A stretch of DNA of 64,000 nucleotides from a virus. The translations under genes were made by a program, and so were the position numbers. The DNA is taken from positions 166,446 through 230,445 of the IMG/VR virus record IMGVR_UViG_3300044974_001280, one strand, 5' to 3'. This document shows, one piece after another, positions 34,869 to 43,240 of the stretch. Each line of letters starts with the position of its first letter. The stretch's first letter is position 1. The notes below the pieces were generated by a model that was not told the origin of the DNA, did not search any database, and saw nothing but the letters and a program-made list of their open reading frames with translations.

Positions 34869-35101
34869 AAAAATTGCCTTCAAAATCTTTTTTAGGTTAC
34901 AAAACTATTAAATATAGAATTGTAGACGACAGCTATCATGGTTATGAATGTCAAGTATGGAGATGGTGGTGGCCTTTTTGGGCTCAAATGAACTTTAGGA
35001 ATGGGATAAACACTTTTAATACTTTAAAAGACGCAATTGATTTTGTTGAAAACGTCCATAGTGGAAATTTTCAAAATAAAATAATTTACGCAAAATCTTA
35101 A
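34865..35101 (+). CDS. small aromatic protein of unknown function
   Basis: 78 residues from the ATG that overlaps the previous stop. QVWRWWWPFWAQMNF followed by TLKDAIDFVENVH resembles the layout of the 57659 gene (an aromatic strand, then an ALNFIQNV helix), so the two may be distant relatives. Confidence 0.6.
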   Translation: MKKLPSKSFLGYKTIKYRIVDDSYHGYECQVWRWWWPFWAQMNFRNGINTFNTLKDAIDFVENVHSGNFQNKIIYAKS

Positions 35102-35112
35102 AAATAAAAATT

Positions 35113-35676
35113 ATGGCAACATTAGAAGTTACAAACGAACAACTTAGACTAATTCAACAGGCGTTAGATATGTACTCCCGTATCGGTATCGGCCAATTAT
35201 GGGTAATTAAAGACCATCCAACATATTACAATGTTCTACGGGATAAACTCCGACCTAAAAAAGAAATAGAAGTTGGTGATAGTACCGAACGTGGTGAGGT
35301 GATAGAAATTGGAGATGGTTACATTAAAACCAAAGGTCATTGGGGTAATGGAGAAGAAATTCGTACTTGGACTGATGTTGGGGATGTAAAATTATCTATT
35401 GATTATGAAAAATACCACAGTATTAGAGATGAAGCAGATAAAATATTACATAATGCTGCTAACATGCTTTTACAAGAAAACTTTGCTAATGGCGGAAGTT
35501 TTGGTATTTACAATCCCGATGTAGTAGATGAAAGTGCAAGAGTAACTTATGATATTGTTCAAGTTATTCGCCATGAATTTTGGAAACAAGATGAAACCCG
35601 TTCTAATATGACTGTAGATAGTTCAGTTCATTTGGGAACAAAGGATTTTGATAAAATAAAATGTAAATTAGATTAA
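35113..35676 (+). CDS. protein of unknown function
   Basis: 187 residues. An N-terminal helix (TNEQLRLIQQALDMYSRIGI) is followed by a beta-rich middle and a C-terminal helical part. Codon use is strongly A/T-ending. No motif recognised. It ends six bases before the first tRNA-like element. Confidence 0.65.
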   Translation: MATLEVTNEQLRLIQQALDMYSRIGIGQLWVIKDHPTYYNVLRDKLRPKKEIEVGDSTERGEVIEIGDGYIKTKGHWGNGEEIRTWTDVGDVKLSIDYEKYHSIRDEADKILHNAANMLLQENFANGGSFGIYNPDVVDESARVTYDIVQVIRHEFWKQDETRSNMTVDSSVHLGTKDFDKIKCKLD

Positions 35677-35681
35677 CAAAC

Positions 35682-35761
35682 AGTCAGGTGGAGTAAAAGT
35701 AACTCATGTGTGAGCATAAAAGCAAAAGAACAAGCAACAGGGGCAGTACCTGTCCTGACTA
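35682..35761 (+). ncRNA. degenerate tRNA-like element
   Basis: 80 bases. AGTCAGG pairs perfectly with CCTGACT to make a seven-pair acceptor stem; GAGT/ACTC forms a D-like arm at the right distance; ACAGG/CCTGT forms a five-pair T-like stem with a seven-base loop GGCAGTA instead of TTCGAAT. No five-pair anticodon stem can be drawn in the middle. The acceptor and T-stem sequences are the same as in the element at 36167, so it looks like a decayed or reduced relative. Confidence 0.5.
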
Positions 35762-35795
35762 CTAAAAATATAAAAACAATTTAAACCCAATCAAA

Positions 35796-36086
35796 ATGAA
35801 CGAAGAACAAACATTAAGAGTAGAACCTGTCGGAGAAATGCCACAGTGCTTTGAAAAGTCAACAGAGCAATGCGAAAGCAAAGAACAAGGAGAGCAACGC
35901 AGAAGGATTGAAAACCTTAAACGCTGGGAGATTGGCATTCACGCGCTAGACAGAGGATGTATCGTCAAGGTTGGATGTAAGAGTATTGCATTTACAAGCA
36001 TCGAGGCTGGATACAAAGAGATTGGTCGCTACTTGGAAAACCCACAGTTGGTAGCCACTCAACACGGCTTCGGGGAGCATTTTTAG
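35796..36086 (+). CDS. protein of unknown function
   Basis: 96 residues, acidic at the N-terminus, then RRRIENLKRWEIGIHALDRG and a short beta-like part. It sits alone between the two tRNA-like elements, which together bracket it. No motif recognised. Confidence 0.6.
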   Translation: MNEEQTLRVEPVGEMPQCFEKSTEQCESKEQGEQRRRIENLKRWEIGIHALDRGCIVKVGCKSIAFTSIEAGYKEIGRYLENPQLVATQHGFGEHF

Positions 36087-36089
36087 AAT

Positions 36090-36161
36090 ATGCAGACGTT
36101 TTTACTTATAATTATAATAATAATTTTGGGCGGAATATATGAGGAGATAAAAGGCAGGTGA
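36090..36161 (+). CDS. possible 23-residue membrane micropeptide
   Basis: ATG to TGA frame: three polar residues, an isoleucine-rich hydrophobic run, then a charged tail. Short enough to be chance. Confidence 0.22.
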   Translation: MQTFLLIIIIIILGGIYEEIKGR

Positions 36162-36166
36162 ATTAT

Positions 36167-36298
36167 AGTCAGGTGGCGGAATGGTAGAAGCAAGTAAGCT
36201 AAAGCTGTGGGGGATGTTGCAGGAGAGACTCAAGAGACCGAAAGGTGTTATTCTCAAAGGACTCAACCCACGTACAGGTTCGAATCCTGTCCTGACTA
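36167..36298 (+). tRNA. tRNA-Leu-like RNA with oversized middle region
   Basis: AGTCAGG pairs with CCTGACT. TGGCGGAATGGTAGAAGCA closely matches the D-arm of leucine tRNAs (one G-A mismatch), and ACAGG TTCGAAT CCTGT is a perfect canonical T arm. The region between D and T arms is about 87 bases, some 45 more than a normal leucine tRNA, and includes a GCAA...TTGC pairing and an ACC GAAA GGT hairpin. The anticodon cannot be assigned with confidence. It could hold an intron, an insertion or a non-tRNA function. CCA is not encoded. Confidence 0.55.
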
Positions 36299-36328
36299 CA
36301 CAAGAATGCAAAAAATAGCTCACAAAAA

Positions 36329-36778
36329 ATGAAAAAAAGAATTTACTTAGATGATATTCGAACCCCAAACGATGAAAACTGGATAGTTGTTCGAAATTAC
36401 GAGCAGTTTGTAAAAGTTGTCACTGATATAGGATTAGAAAACATTGAGATCATTTCACTGGACCACGATCTGGGTGATACTGTCATGGAGGAATATTTCA
36501 ACAATGTTAAACCTAATTACGAGCTCAACTACTCAAACATCCTTGAAAAGACTGAGATGGACTGTGCAAAATGGTTGGTCGATTACTACCTGAATAAATA
36601 CGACACCCTCGAGGGCAGGGTAGGGAAAAAATCATCGGGCATTATTTTCCCCTTAGTTTACACCCATTCGGCCAATCCAATTGGCTCTGCTAACATCATG
36701 GGATACATCAACAATTTTTTGATGAATGAGGGACAGTCTCAATCCTGTGTTCGAGTTAACATCCCGCATAGCGTTTAG
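36329..36778 (+). CDS. cyclic-phosphate-processing receiver-like protein (second copy)
   Basis: 149 residues, paralogue of 31980 with identical length and motifs IYLDDIRTP, IISLDHDLGDT and HSANPIGSANIMGYIN. Most changes between copies are conservative and both keep the acidic pocket. It begins 31 bases after the tRNA-like RNA, hinting at a shared transcript. Confidence 0.75.
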   Translation: MKKRIYLDDIRTPNDENWIVVRNYEQFVKVVTDIGLENIEIISLDHDLGDTVMEEYFNNVKPNYELNYSNILEKTEMDCAKWLVDYYLNKYDTLEGRVGKKSSGIIFPLVYTHSANPIGSANIMGYINNFLMNEGQSQSCVRVNIPHSV

Positions 36779-36853
36779 AAAGAAAGGATCTGAAAGATTA
36801 TTCGGAACTTTTCTCCTTTCAAATCGTTTAGAAGAATAAAAAAAAATTGTCTT

Positions 36854-37048
36854 ATGAAAAAATGGTTTATCACTCCTCTAAAATCTTTATTTTCCCTCTA
36901 TTTAATTATTGGATTTATCAGATGGGATCTGATGATTTCAAATTGGAGTAACGACGACAGATTTGGACTGGTGCTTATTTCTCTTTTTGTGTGGATTTTG
37001 GCTTCTGCTCCTTCAGGAAGTGATTCTTCCGTTTCAACCGAGTCTTAA
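36854..37048 (+). CDS. two-helix membrane protein
   Basis: 64 residues with two hydrophobic segments and a Ser-rich tail. Lies 13 bases before the RNA ligase gene. Function unknown. Confidence 0.58.
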   Translation: MKKWFITPLKSLFSLYLIIGFIRWDLMISNWSNDDRFGLVLISLFVWILASAPSGSDSSVSTES

Positions 37049-37061
37049 TTGATTACATAAT

Positions 37062-38132
37062 ATGGAACAAACCAGAAAATTAGCTTCCATCAGATTGGTC
37101 AAGGAGATCAAGTCCATCAAAGGAGCAGACGCCATCGAATTGGCTGTTGTTGATGGGTGGCAGGTGGTAACCAAGAAAGGAGAGTTTAAACCTGGAGATA
37201 CCTGTGTTTATTTTGAGATTGATTCTTTTCTTCCGGTCCGGGATGAATTTGAGTTTCTCCGAAAATCATCTTTCAAGAAAATGGGAGATGTCGAGGGATT
37301 TAGACTCAAGACCATCCGTTTGAAAGGAGAATTATCCCAGGGATTGCTCATGCCCCTGAATGTGCTTCCCGTTAGGGGAAATGTATATCTTGGCATGGAT
37401 GTAACCGAAATTCTTGGGGTGATTAAATACGAACCACCCATTCCCGCCGAACTGGCTGGCAAAGTAAAAGGCTACTTTCCTTCTTTTCTCCGCCGAACCG
37501 ATGAGGAAAGGGTCCAAAATTTGTCTAGAGAATACGAAGAATGGAAGATCACCAGTAAACACCAGTTCTATGCAACCGAAAAGTTGGACGGCAGTTCCGC
37601 ATCATTTTATGTCAAAGACGGTGAATTTGGGGTTTGCTCTAGAAATCTCGAGTTGGCAGAACCAGGTGAATTTGTGTCAGGAACGGAACTGTGCGATGAT
37701 GGGATCGAACGGCCTAAGCGGGAAAACACTTTCTGGAAAGTGGCCCGTGAAATGGACATCAAGAAGAAGCTACTGGATACTGGTCTTAACCTTTGCATTC
37801 AGGGTGAATTGATCGGGGAAGGAATTCAGAAGAATCCTTACAAGCTCAAAGGTCATACCGTTCGTTTCTACAATGCTTTTGACATTGATAAACAGGAAAG
37901 ATTCAACCTCAGATCTTTTATCTCCCTTATGGAAGACTTAGGATTTGAGACCGTACCGATTCTCGGGACTGAGTTTCTTCTACCAGACACCATCGAAGAA
38001 CTCTTACAGCAGACTGAAGGGAAATCTGTTCTCAACCCCAATGCCGAGAGGGAAGGATTGGTCATTCGCAGCATGGACACAACTATTTCTTTCAAGGTCA
38101 TCAGCAACAGATTTTTACTTAAAAACGAATAG
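37062..38132 (+). CDS. RNA ligase with N-terminal OB fold (Rnl5/DraRnl-like)
   Basis: 356 residues. The first 130 form an OB-like domain (ADAIELAVVDGWQVVTKKGE, then FEIDSFLP). The ligase core starts with TEKLDGSS, K174 being the adenylated lysine; CSRNLEL, CIQGELIG and VRFYNAFDI are the following nucleotidyltransferase motifs; EGLVIRS and SFKVISNRFLL close the domain. This order (OB first) matches Deinococcus RNA ligase rather than T4 Rnl2. It may seal nicks in RNA duplexes or DNA/RNA hybrids and complements the Rnl1-type enzyme. Confidence 0.9.
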   Translation: MEQTRKLASIRLVKEIKSIKGADAIELAVVDGWQVVTKKGEFKPGDTCVYFEIDSFLPVRDEFEFLRKSSFKKMGDVEGFRLKTIRLKGELSQGLLMPLNVLPVRGNVYLGMDVTEILGVIKYEPPIPAELAGKVKGYFPSFLRRTDEERVQNLSREYEEWKITSKHQFYATEKLDGSSASFYVKDGEFGVCSRNLELAEPGEFVSGTELCDDGIERPKRENTFWKVAREMDIKKKLLDTGLNLCIQGELIGEGIQKNPYKLKGHTVRFYNAFDIDKQERFNLRSFISLMEDLGFETVPILGTEFLLPDTIEELLQQTEGKSVLNPNAEREGLVIRSMDTTISFKVISNRFLLKNE

Positions 38133-38135
38133 CTA

Positions 38136-38776
38136 GTGCAAGTCCATATCAATTTAGAAGAGCAGAAATTCTGGAATGATCCTGCAATTTGGGAAAATAA
38201 AAACGATCTTAAATACTGGTCAACTAATTTTTCTTCCCCTGAGCAGCTTTGGACTGATCTAATTTATCCTCTTTATGTTCCCCATCTGGGAAATAGAAAT
38301 TTAGAAATAGCGCCGGAGGTGGTAGAATCACAGAATTTTTCTTGAATCACTGTCCTTCCCTGAGTTTGGTTGAATACAACTCTGTTCCTCTTAAATTTTG
38401 TTTAGATAGATTTGGAGATAGAATCCACGGTTACCACATGAACGATGGAAAATCTTTGACCTGCTTCCCAAGTTCATCCTTCGATGCAATTGTTTCCTTC
38501 GATTCTTTTGTTCATATTCACTGGGATATTATTCGAGATTATCTGCCGGAAATGCATCGAGTTTTAAATATAGGGGGAAAGGCAACTTTGCATCACGCCT
38601 GGTTTGGAGGAGGTGAAGATCTGTCCTTTAAAAACAAGGGTGGCAGAGCAAATCTAGATCATGAAGAACTTAACAAAGAACTTCATCGACTTGGTTTTAA
38701 GATCGTTCAGCAGGTTCAGTGCAGTCCATCTCCACTTACAACAGATCTGGTTACCACATTTCAGAAAATAAATTAA
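38136..38776 (+). pseudogene. SAM methyltransferase-like gene broken by a frameshift
   Basis: From a GTG start the frame ends at 38345, while a second frame runs 38342-38776. Joining them one base out of frame near 38314 restores LEIAPGGGRITEFFLNH, a class I SAM-binding motif, followed by YHMNDGKSLTCFPSSSFDAI and HRVLNIGGKATLHH. The needed change is one extra G at GCGCCGGAGG. Either the gene is dead, slips, or the assembly lost a base. Confidence 0.7.
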
Positions 38777-38793
38777 GAAAGTTATCATAAAAA

Positions 38794-39189
38794 ATGACCT
38801 ACCAAAACTTCGACTTCAAAAGGATAACAGAGGAAATTTCAGACCACTTAAAAAATGTTTCCTACCCTAATGGTGAAGTGTCGGATTTAGGCAACGAGGT
38901 AGGCTTGGCTTTAGGTAAATCCCTGCCCCTAATTTCAAACCAGGAGATTGAAGAATTTATTAGGGGAGTGCATCACGGGATTGATTTGGCAACCTCCAAT
39001 TCACAAATATCAAGAATGGATTCTGCCTACCAAAAGTACTACAACGCCTGGATGTACACTCTGAACGATCCACTCACGAAATCCGACTTTATTGCTCGTT
39101 CAATATCAGACAAGGATTTTGCGAAAATATGGGGTGCAATTCCTCCTGATTCTTCATCAGATTCAATCAAAGAAAGAAACGATGATTAA
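38794..39189 (+). CDS. protein of unknown function
   Basis: 131 residues, mostly helical (LISNQEIEEFIRGVHHGIDL). No motif recognised. The end overlaps the next start by eight bases. Confidence 0.6.
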   Translation: MTYQNFDFKRITEEISDHLKNVSYPNGEVSDLGNEVGLALGKSLPLISNQEIEEFIRGVHHGIDLATSNSQISRMDSAYQKYYNAWMYTLNDPLTKSDFIARSISDKDFAKIWGAIPPDSSSDSIKERNDD

Positions 39190-39571
39190 AAATAAATATT
39201 TTGACTTCTCTGGTCGAATTGGCGGTACCACTTATTTTTTAAGGTCTATTCTTGCAAATATTTTGCAGTACCTAGCTGGGTTCACATGTGGTGTGGGATG
39301 GGAGTTAAATATAATAGTGTTACTATTAGGATGTGGTATGTTATTTTTAGTTTATTGGTATACCTTTGCGACCATTTATAAAAGAGCAAATGCTATTGAT
39401 TCTAAAAATGCTAATCTATGGACCGGGGTGAGTGTTGTAATCGGGTGTGTCCTGGTATTTGAAAATATCGGTGTTGGAGATGTATTTTTTAAATTATTAA
39501 ACTTCTTAATGTTAGTAATGCATCTTATATTTATTTTCAAAAACGCTGAGTCTCAAAAAGACCAAAACTAA
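39182..39571 (+). CDS. DUF805-like membrane protein
   Basis: 129 residues from ATG 39182. FDFSGRIGGTTYFLRSIL opens the protein, as in DUF805 membrane proteins, and three or four hydrophobic segments follow, with IYKRANAIDSKN between them. Role unknown. Confidence 0.7.
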   Translation: MIKNKYFDFSGRIGGTTYFLRSILANILQYLAGFTCGVGWELNIIVLLLGCGMLFLVYWYTFATIYKRANAIDSKNANLWTGVSVVIGCVLVFENIGVGDVFFKLLNFLMLVMHLIFIFKNAESQKDQN

Positions 39572-39666
39572 AAATAAGACTCTTTAAGTAAATTCTGAAA
39601 TGGAATAATTTTTGCCGATCCAAATTTAAACCTTTTTTGGTTTTATTTTTTGTCGGATCTTTTTCG

Positions 39667-39674
39667 TATATTTG
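39667..39674 (+). promoter_or_regulatory. host-type -7 promoter box (TATATTTG)
   Basis: Falls inside the nominal open frame from TTG 39650, so it argues for the ATG at 39692 as the real start. Confidence 0.55.
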
Positions 39675-39691
39675 CTACAAATTACAACACC

Positions 39692-40342
39692 ATGATCGAC
39701 AACCTTCATCTAATAAAACCTCTGCTCAATTTTGAGAAAACTGGAGATTTTTACATGCTCTATGTGTTAAAGAGAAAAAAGGACCAGCCCGGAGAAGAAA
39801 GGGACAACCACCAATCGGTCAGAACAATCAAAACCTACTGTATCGAAAGTGTTGACCACTTAGACCGTAGATACGATGAAATTAAACAATTGTGCGAGCT
39901 GTTTAAAGCCCGTGCTTATATTCATGTTCAAAAGCAAAATCACCAAGATGTTTCTTTGAGCATGATGGTTGCCTTGGCAGAAAGAATTCGAAATGGTCAA
40001 GCGAACCAAAAAAATCTTTTCGATTCTGTTGTTGGCCAAATCCAAACCCACGAGAAAAGATGGATTGTGGATGTTGATGGGTCACAAACTCCAAGTCCTA
40101 TGATGATGTCCTATTTGGAGTATCGATGCCAACCCATCACCGTAGTCGACTTTGATGAAGCTGGGTTTCCTGTCGGCCACAAGGTGGGTCCGAAAATAGA
40201 GGCTATTATCCCCACCAAAAACGGCCACCATTTAATCACCAAAAAGTTTGACGTTATGGAATTTAGAAAAAAATATCCAGATGTCGACATTCAAAAGAAA
40301 AATCCCACACTTCTCTTTTTGCCTTTAAGTTTATCAAATTAA
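39692..40342 (+). CDS. protein of unknown function, possibly primase/RNA-processing related
   Basis: 216 residues. KRWIVDVDG and IPTKNGHHLITKKFD are striking, with the acidic DVD followed by a histidine strand as in archaeo-eukaryotic primase-like folds, but the match is only suggestive. It immediately precedes the phosphatase and kinase genes, so it may belong to the RNA-repair set. Confidence 0.6.
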   Translation: MIDNLHLIKPLLNFEKTGDFYMLYVLKRKKDQPGEERDNHQSVRTIKTYCIESVDHLDRRYDEIKQLCELFKARAYIHVQKQNHQDVSLSMMVALAERIRNGQANQKNLFDSVVGQIQTHEKRWIVDVDGSQTPSPMMMSYLEYRCQPITVVDFDEAGFPVGHKVGPKIEAIIPTKNGHHLITKKFDVMEFRKKYPDVDIQKKNPTLLFLPLSLSN

Positions 40343-40349
40343 TAAAATC

Positions 40350-40805
40350 ATGAAAAAATTATCGGTTATTTTCGATCTGGATGGAACCCTGGCTCTGATC
40401 GAAAAAAGAAGATCCAAGGCTACTCTGCCAACTGGCAAATTGAACTGGAAAGAATTTTTTGCTCCTGAGAACATCCAATTGGATGAGCCCAATTTACCAG
40501 TTATCCGAACTTTTCAGTTTTTAAAGCAGGCAGGATTAAAGGTAGGGATTTTCTCGGGGAGAGATGAGATTTCCAGAAAAGAAACCGAGCAGTGGTTGGG
40601 TGATCAAGGGATCGTGCCTGATTTCCTCCAAATGAGATCACATCACGATTACACCCCGGACGAGGTCTTGAAGAAGGCATGGATGGATAAATTTATCTCG
40701 GAGGGAAATGAAATAATGTGCGTTTATGATGATAGAGATAAAGTAGTAAAAATGTGGAGGGACCAAGGTATTGCCTGTTTTCAAGTTAACTACGGAGCAT
40801 TCTAA
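40350..40805 (+). CDS. Pnkp-type 3'-phosphatase (HAD family)
   Basis: 151 residues. DLDGTLALI supplies the nucleophile and acid aspartates, FSGRDE motif II, and YDDRDKVVKMWRDQGIACFQV closely resembles the end of the T4 polynucleotide kinase phosphatase domain. It would remove 2',3'-cyclic or 3'-phosphates from cut RNA. The kinase half is a separate gene 18 bases downstream, so the T4 fusion is here two genes in reverse order. Confidence 0.85.
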   Translation: MKKLSVIFDLDGTLALIEKRRSKATLPTGKLNWKEFFAPENIQLDEPNLPVIRTFQFLKQAGLKVGIFSGRDEISRKETEQWLGDQGIVPDFLQMRSHHDYTPDEVLKKAWMDKFISEGNEIMCVYDDRDKVVKMWRDQGIACFQVNYGAF

Positions 40806-40823
40806 AACAAATTCGACAAAAGG

Positions 40824-41207
40824 ATGAAATCTTTATTTTTATTAAGAGGCTGCCCAGGGGCTGGAAAATCCACCCTAGCCAAAGCAATCGGGGGTTCTCA
40901 CGTCGAGGCTGATATGTTCTTCATGAAAGACAACGAATATAAATTTGATCCTCTTCTGCTCAAAGAAGCTCACGAGTGGTGCAAAAAAACTGCAGAAACT
41001 GCTATGAGTAGAGGAGAAGATAAGGTAGTCGTGTCCAACACTTTCACCAGAAAATGGGAAATGTCGGCCTATTATGAACTTGCAGAAAAATACGGATTCA
41101 CCGTTTTTTCATTGATTGTTGAAAACAGACACGGGGGAAAGAATGTCCACGGAGTACCTGACGAAAGAATCCTCCAAATGAAGGAAAGATTCGAAATTGT
41201 TCTGTGA
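40824..41207 (+). CDS. polynucleotide 5'-kinase-like P-loop protein
   Basis: 127 residues. The P-loop RGCPGAGKSTLAKAI (about 8-22), an acidic HVEADMFF strand and VVVSNTFTRKWEM match small P-loop kinases of the T4 Pnkp and N4BP2 kind. It would add 5'-phosphates to RNA or DNA ends. Together with the 3'-phosphatase it would make ends ready for the ligases at 25241 and 37062. Confidence 0.82.
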   Translation: MKSLFLLRGCPGAGKSTLAKAIGGSHVEADMFFMKDNEYKFDPLLLKEAHEWCKKTAETAMSRGEDKVVVSNTFTRKWEMSAYYELAEKYGFTVFSLIVENRHGGKNVHGVPDERILQMKERFEIVL

Positions 41208-41242
41208 GCTTGAAAATAAGCTCTTTAACTCAAAAAAATTCT

Positions 41243-41521
41243 ATGTCTAAATACAAACCAATCACAATTACACCAAAAGAAAAGGCACTTCAAATAGTCG
41301 GGTCGGTTGGATTTTCAACTAATAAAGTTTATGAAGTAACAACCGGTGAATACAAAAGTTTCTATTCAAATCCAAAATGGAAAGAATCAGCTCTTGCTGT
41401 TGTTGGTGAAATATTCCAGTTTATGAAAGATGATGACGAAGAATCGGAAACCTGTTATTGGGCAAACCATCCCAAAACAACATTCTGGGTGGAGGTAGAA
41501 AAAGAAATTAAAAATATGTAA
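41243..41521 (+). CDS. protein of unknown function
   Basis: 92 residues from ATG 41243 (the frame extends to a GTG inside the kinase gene). ITITPKEKALQIVGSVGFST suggests a mixed fold; the rest is aromatic and acidic. No motif. Confidence 0.6.
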   Translation: MSKYKPITITPKEKALQIVGSVGFSTNKVYEVTTGEYKSFYSNPKWKESALAVVGEIFQFMKDDDEESETCYWANHPKTTFWVEVEKEIKNM

Positions 41522-41525
41522 AACT

Positions 41526-41831
41526 ATGAATAAATTAATTAAAGATGGTAAAGTAGCAGTTCTTATTTCCCGTGGATACGGAGCTGGGTTCTACACTTGG
41601 GGAGCGCCCATTGAGGCAATATTTGATCCAAAGTTAGTAGAGTTGGTTGGATCAGAAGATTTTGATGGTGCAAACGAGTATGCTAGAAATACCTATATGG
41701 ACACGTACATCGGTGGGGTTGAAGATTTAGTCGTAGTGTGGGTAGATGAAGGAGAAGATTTTATTATCAATGAATATGATGGAAGTGAAAGTATCCAACT
41801 TAAAAGTAAAACAGAATGGATTACAGCATAA
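41526..41831 (+). CDS. protein of unknown function
   Basis: 101 residues with AVLISRGYGAGFYTWG and an acidic C-terminus. It looks like a small conserved accessory phage protein; no function is known to me. Overlaps the next gene by 16 bases. Confidence 0.65.
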   Translation: MNKLIKDGKVAVLISRGYGAGFYTWGAPIEAIFDPKLVELVGSEDFDGANEYARNTYMDTYIGGVEDLVVVWVDEGEDFIINEYDGSESIQLKSKTEWITA

Positions 41832-42193
41832 AACTAGAAGTGTTCAAAGAAATTGTTTCTAAACTTAAAGAACAACAAGAAAGCTTAGATAAAGCGTATA
41901 AATCAGGTGTTGACCTTATAAATTTTGTTGACCCATTAGAAAGTGCTATCTCTATGTTAATTGGTTCAATCTATGGCAAAGAAGGTAAAGAAACATTTGA
42001 TTGGTGGTGTTGGGAAAAAGAATGGGGAGAACGAATGGATTTGAAAATGACAGATAAAGATGGGGACGAATTATGTCGAACGGTAGAAGAACTACACCAA
42101 TACTTGGAAGAAAATCGAACTGATGATTATGAGTTACCCCGAGCAATGAGTGAGGAAGAACGAATGCAAATATTTAAACAGCTATATGGTTAA
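41816..42193 (+). CDS. protein of unknown function
   Basis: 125 residues. LESAISMLIGSIYGKEGKE, then WWCWEKEWG and a short C-terminal helix; the layout recalls phage proteins whose helix precedes a charged loop. No motif. Overlaps the next start. Confidence 0.6.
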   Translation: MDYSIKLEVFKEIVSKLKEQQESLDKAYKSGVDLINFVDPLESAISMLIGSIYGKEGKETFDWWCWEKEWGERMDLKMTDKDGDELCRTVEELHQYLEENRTDDYELPRAMSEEERMQIFKQLYG

Positions 42194-42683
42194 GTATTAC
42201 TATAACGATTTTATATACCCTATTAAAATGTGTATCAACTTCTTTAAGAACATTTGGATGTTCAGAAAACCCCTATATGAGTTTAAATGGTGGGATAATC
42301 ATAGTTTATTACATTTTATGAAAATAGGAATTAGTGATATGGCAAATGGTATAGAAACCAAAGGTTCGGAGGTTAATGAGACACGGCTTGTAAAAATTAC
42401 CAAAATGCGAAGGGCTATCCAAATTTTGTCTAATCACTTAGATGATTCTTATATTGAATTGGCCGAAAAAGAGTGTGGTAAATTAGTTCATAGAGAATTT
42501 AAGTTTGTTCCACTAACCGATAATTCTGAATTATTTACATTGAAAGATAACCTAACTAAAGAAGAGAGTGAACATAATTCTAAAGTATCTGAGTGTTCAC
42601 TTAAAATAGAAAACGATGAATGGGATGAACTATTTGAAATATTAAAGGATACAAACACTGGGTTGAAATCTTGGTGGGATTAA
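42186..42683 (+). CDS. protein of unknown function
   Basis: 165 residues from ATG 42186, whose last bases overlap the previous stop. The N-terminus is aromatic (YYYNDFIYPIKMCINFFKN), the middle is helical with TKMRRAIQILSNHLDD and the tail is acidic. No enzyme motif. Confidence 0.6.
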   Translation: MVKYYYNDFIYPIKMCINFFKNIWMFRKPLYEFKWWDNHSLLHFMKIGISDMANGIETKGSEVNETRLVKITKMRRAIQILSNHLDDSYIELAEKECGKLVHREFKFVPLTDNSELFTLKDNLTKEESEHNSKVSECSLKIENDEWDELFEILKDTNTGLKSWWD

Positions 42684-42702
42684 TATTAAAAAAATAAAAA
42701 AA

Positions 42703-42915
42703 ATGAAAAAATTAGTTTATCTAGAGGATCTTTCCCTGACGGGAATCCCGATCACGAAGTTGATTTTCAAAGCCCTCCGAGAAATTCCGGACGACAAGAA
42801 AAATGAAATCCTGTCTATTTACAGGGAATTATACGAACAGACTTTATCAGATCTCCAAAAAGCCTACGAGATGGGTATTTCCGAAGGTCAAAAACAAGCC
42901 CTAAATCCCGAATAA
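42703..42915 (+). CDS. small helical protein of unknown function
   Basis: 70 residues. Two charged helices, the second ending EGQKQALNPE. The A-rich leader holds no clear promoter. Confidence 0.55.
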   Translation: MKKLVYLEDLSLTGIPITKLIFKALREIPDDKKNEILSIYRELYEQTLSDLQKAYEMGISEGQKQALNPE

Positions 42916-42917
42916 AC

Positions 42918-43169
42918 ATGCTAGAATCAACCCTCATCTCCCTGGGATTTGACAAAGATTACATGATCGATGACGAGACCGGGGAAACGTGCTGTCCCCA
43001 CTATGTGCTCAATTTTCCAGATTTTACCTTGCAGGGCCTGCCTTTCACAGACGATTCCAATTCCTGGTTTGTTATTTCTACTTTTTCTTCTCATTTAAGA
43101 ATTGAATTTGACGATGAATTGATCCAATTAGTTCATTTATTCAGAAAAAATTGCAGGACAGAGGACTAA
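42918..43169 (+). CDS. small acidic protein of unknown function
   Basis: 83 residues, starting two bases after the preceding stop. Includes GETCCPHYVLNFPDF; a Cys-Cys-Pro-His might bind metal, but nothing else supports that. Confidence 0.55.
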   Translation: MLESTLISLGFDKDYMIDDETGETCCPHYVLNFPDFTLQGLPFTDDSNSWFVISTFSSHLRIEFDDELIQLVHLFRKNCRTED

Positions 43170-43240
43170 GTAAGAAATAATCAGAATATTTCTCCTATAA
43201 GATAAATACCTTATTCAAATTCATAAAAAATAAATCCCAC

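Noticed and set aside
35682-35761. Ordinary tRNA gene
   Set aside because: No anticodon stem and no TTCGAAT loop; kept only as a tRNA-like element.
37208-38152. Several frames on both strands within the second RNA ligase gene
   Set aside because: All lie inside a complete ligase with motifs in order; they are shadows.
39650-39691. Upstream TTG start for the 39692 gene
   Set aside because: The TATATTTG box lies inside this extension, so translation most likely begins at ATG 39692.
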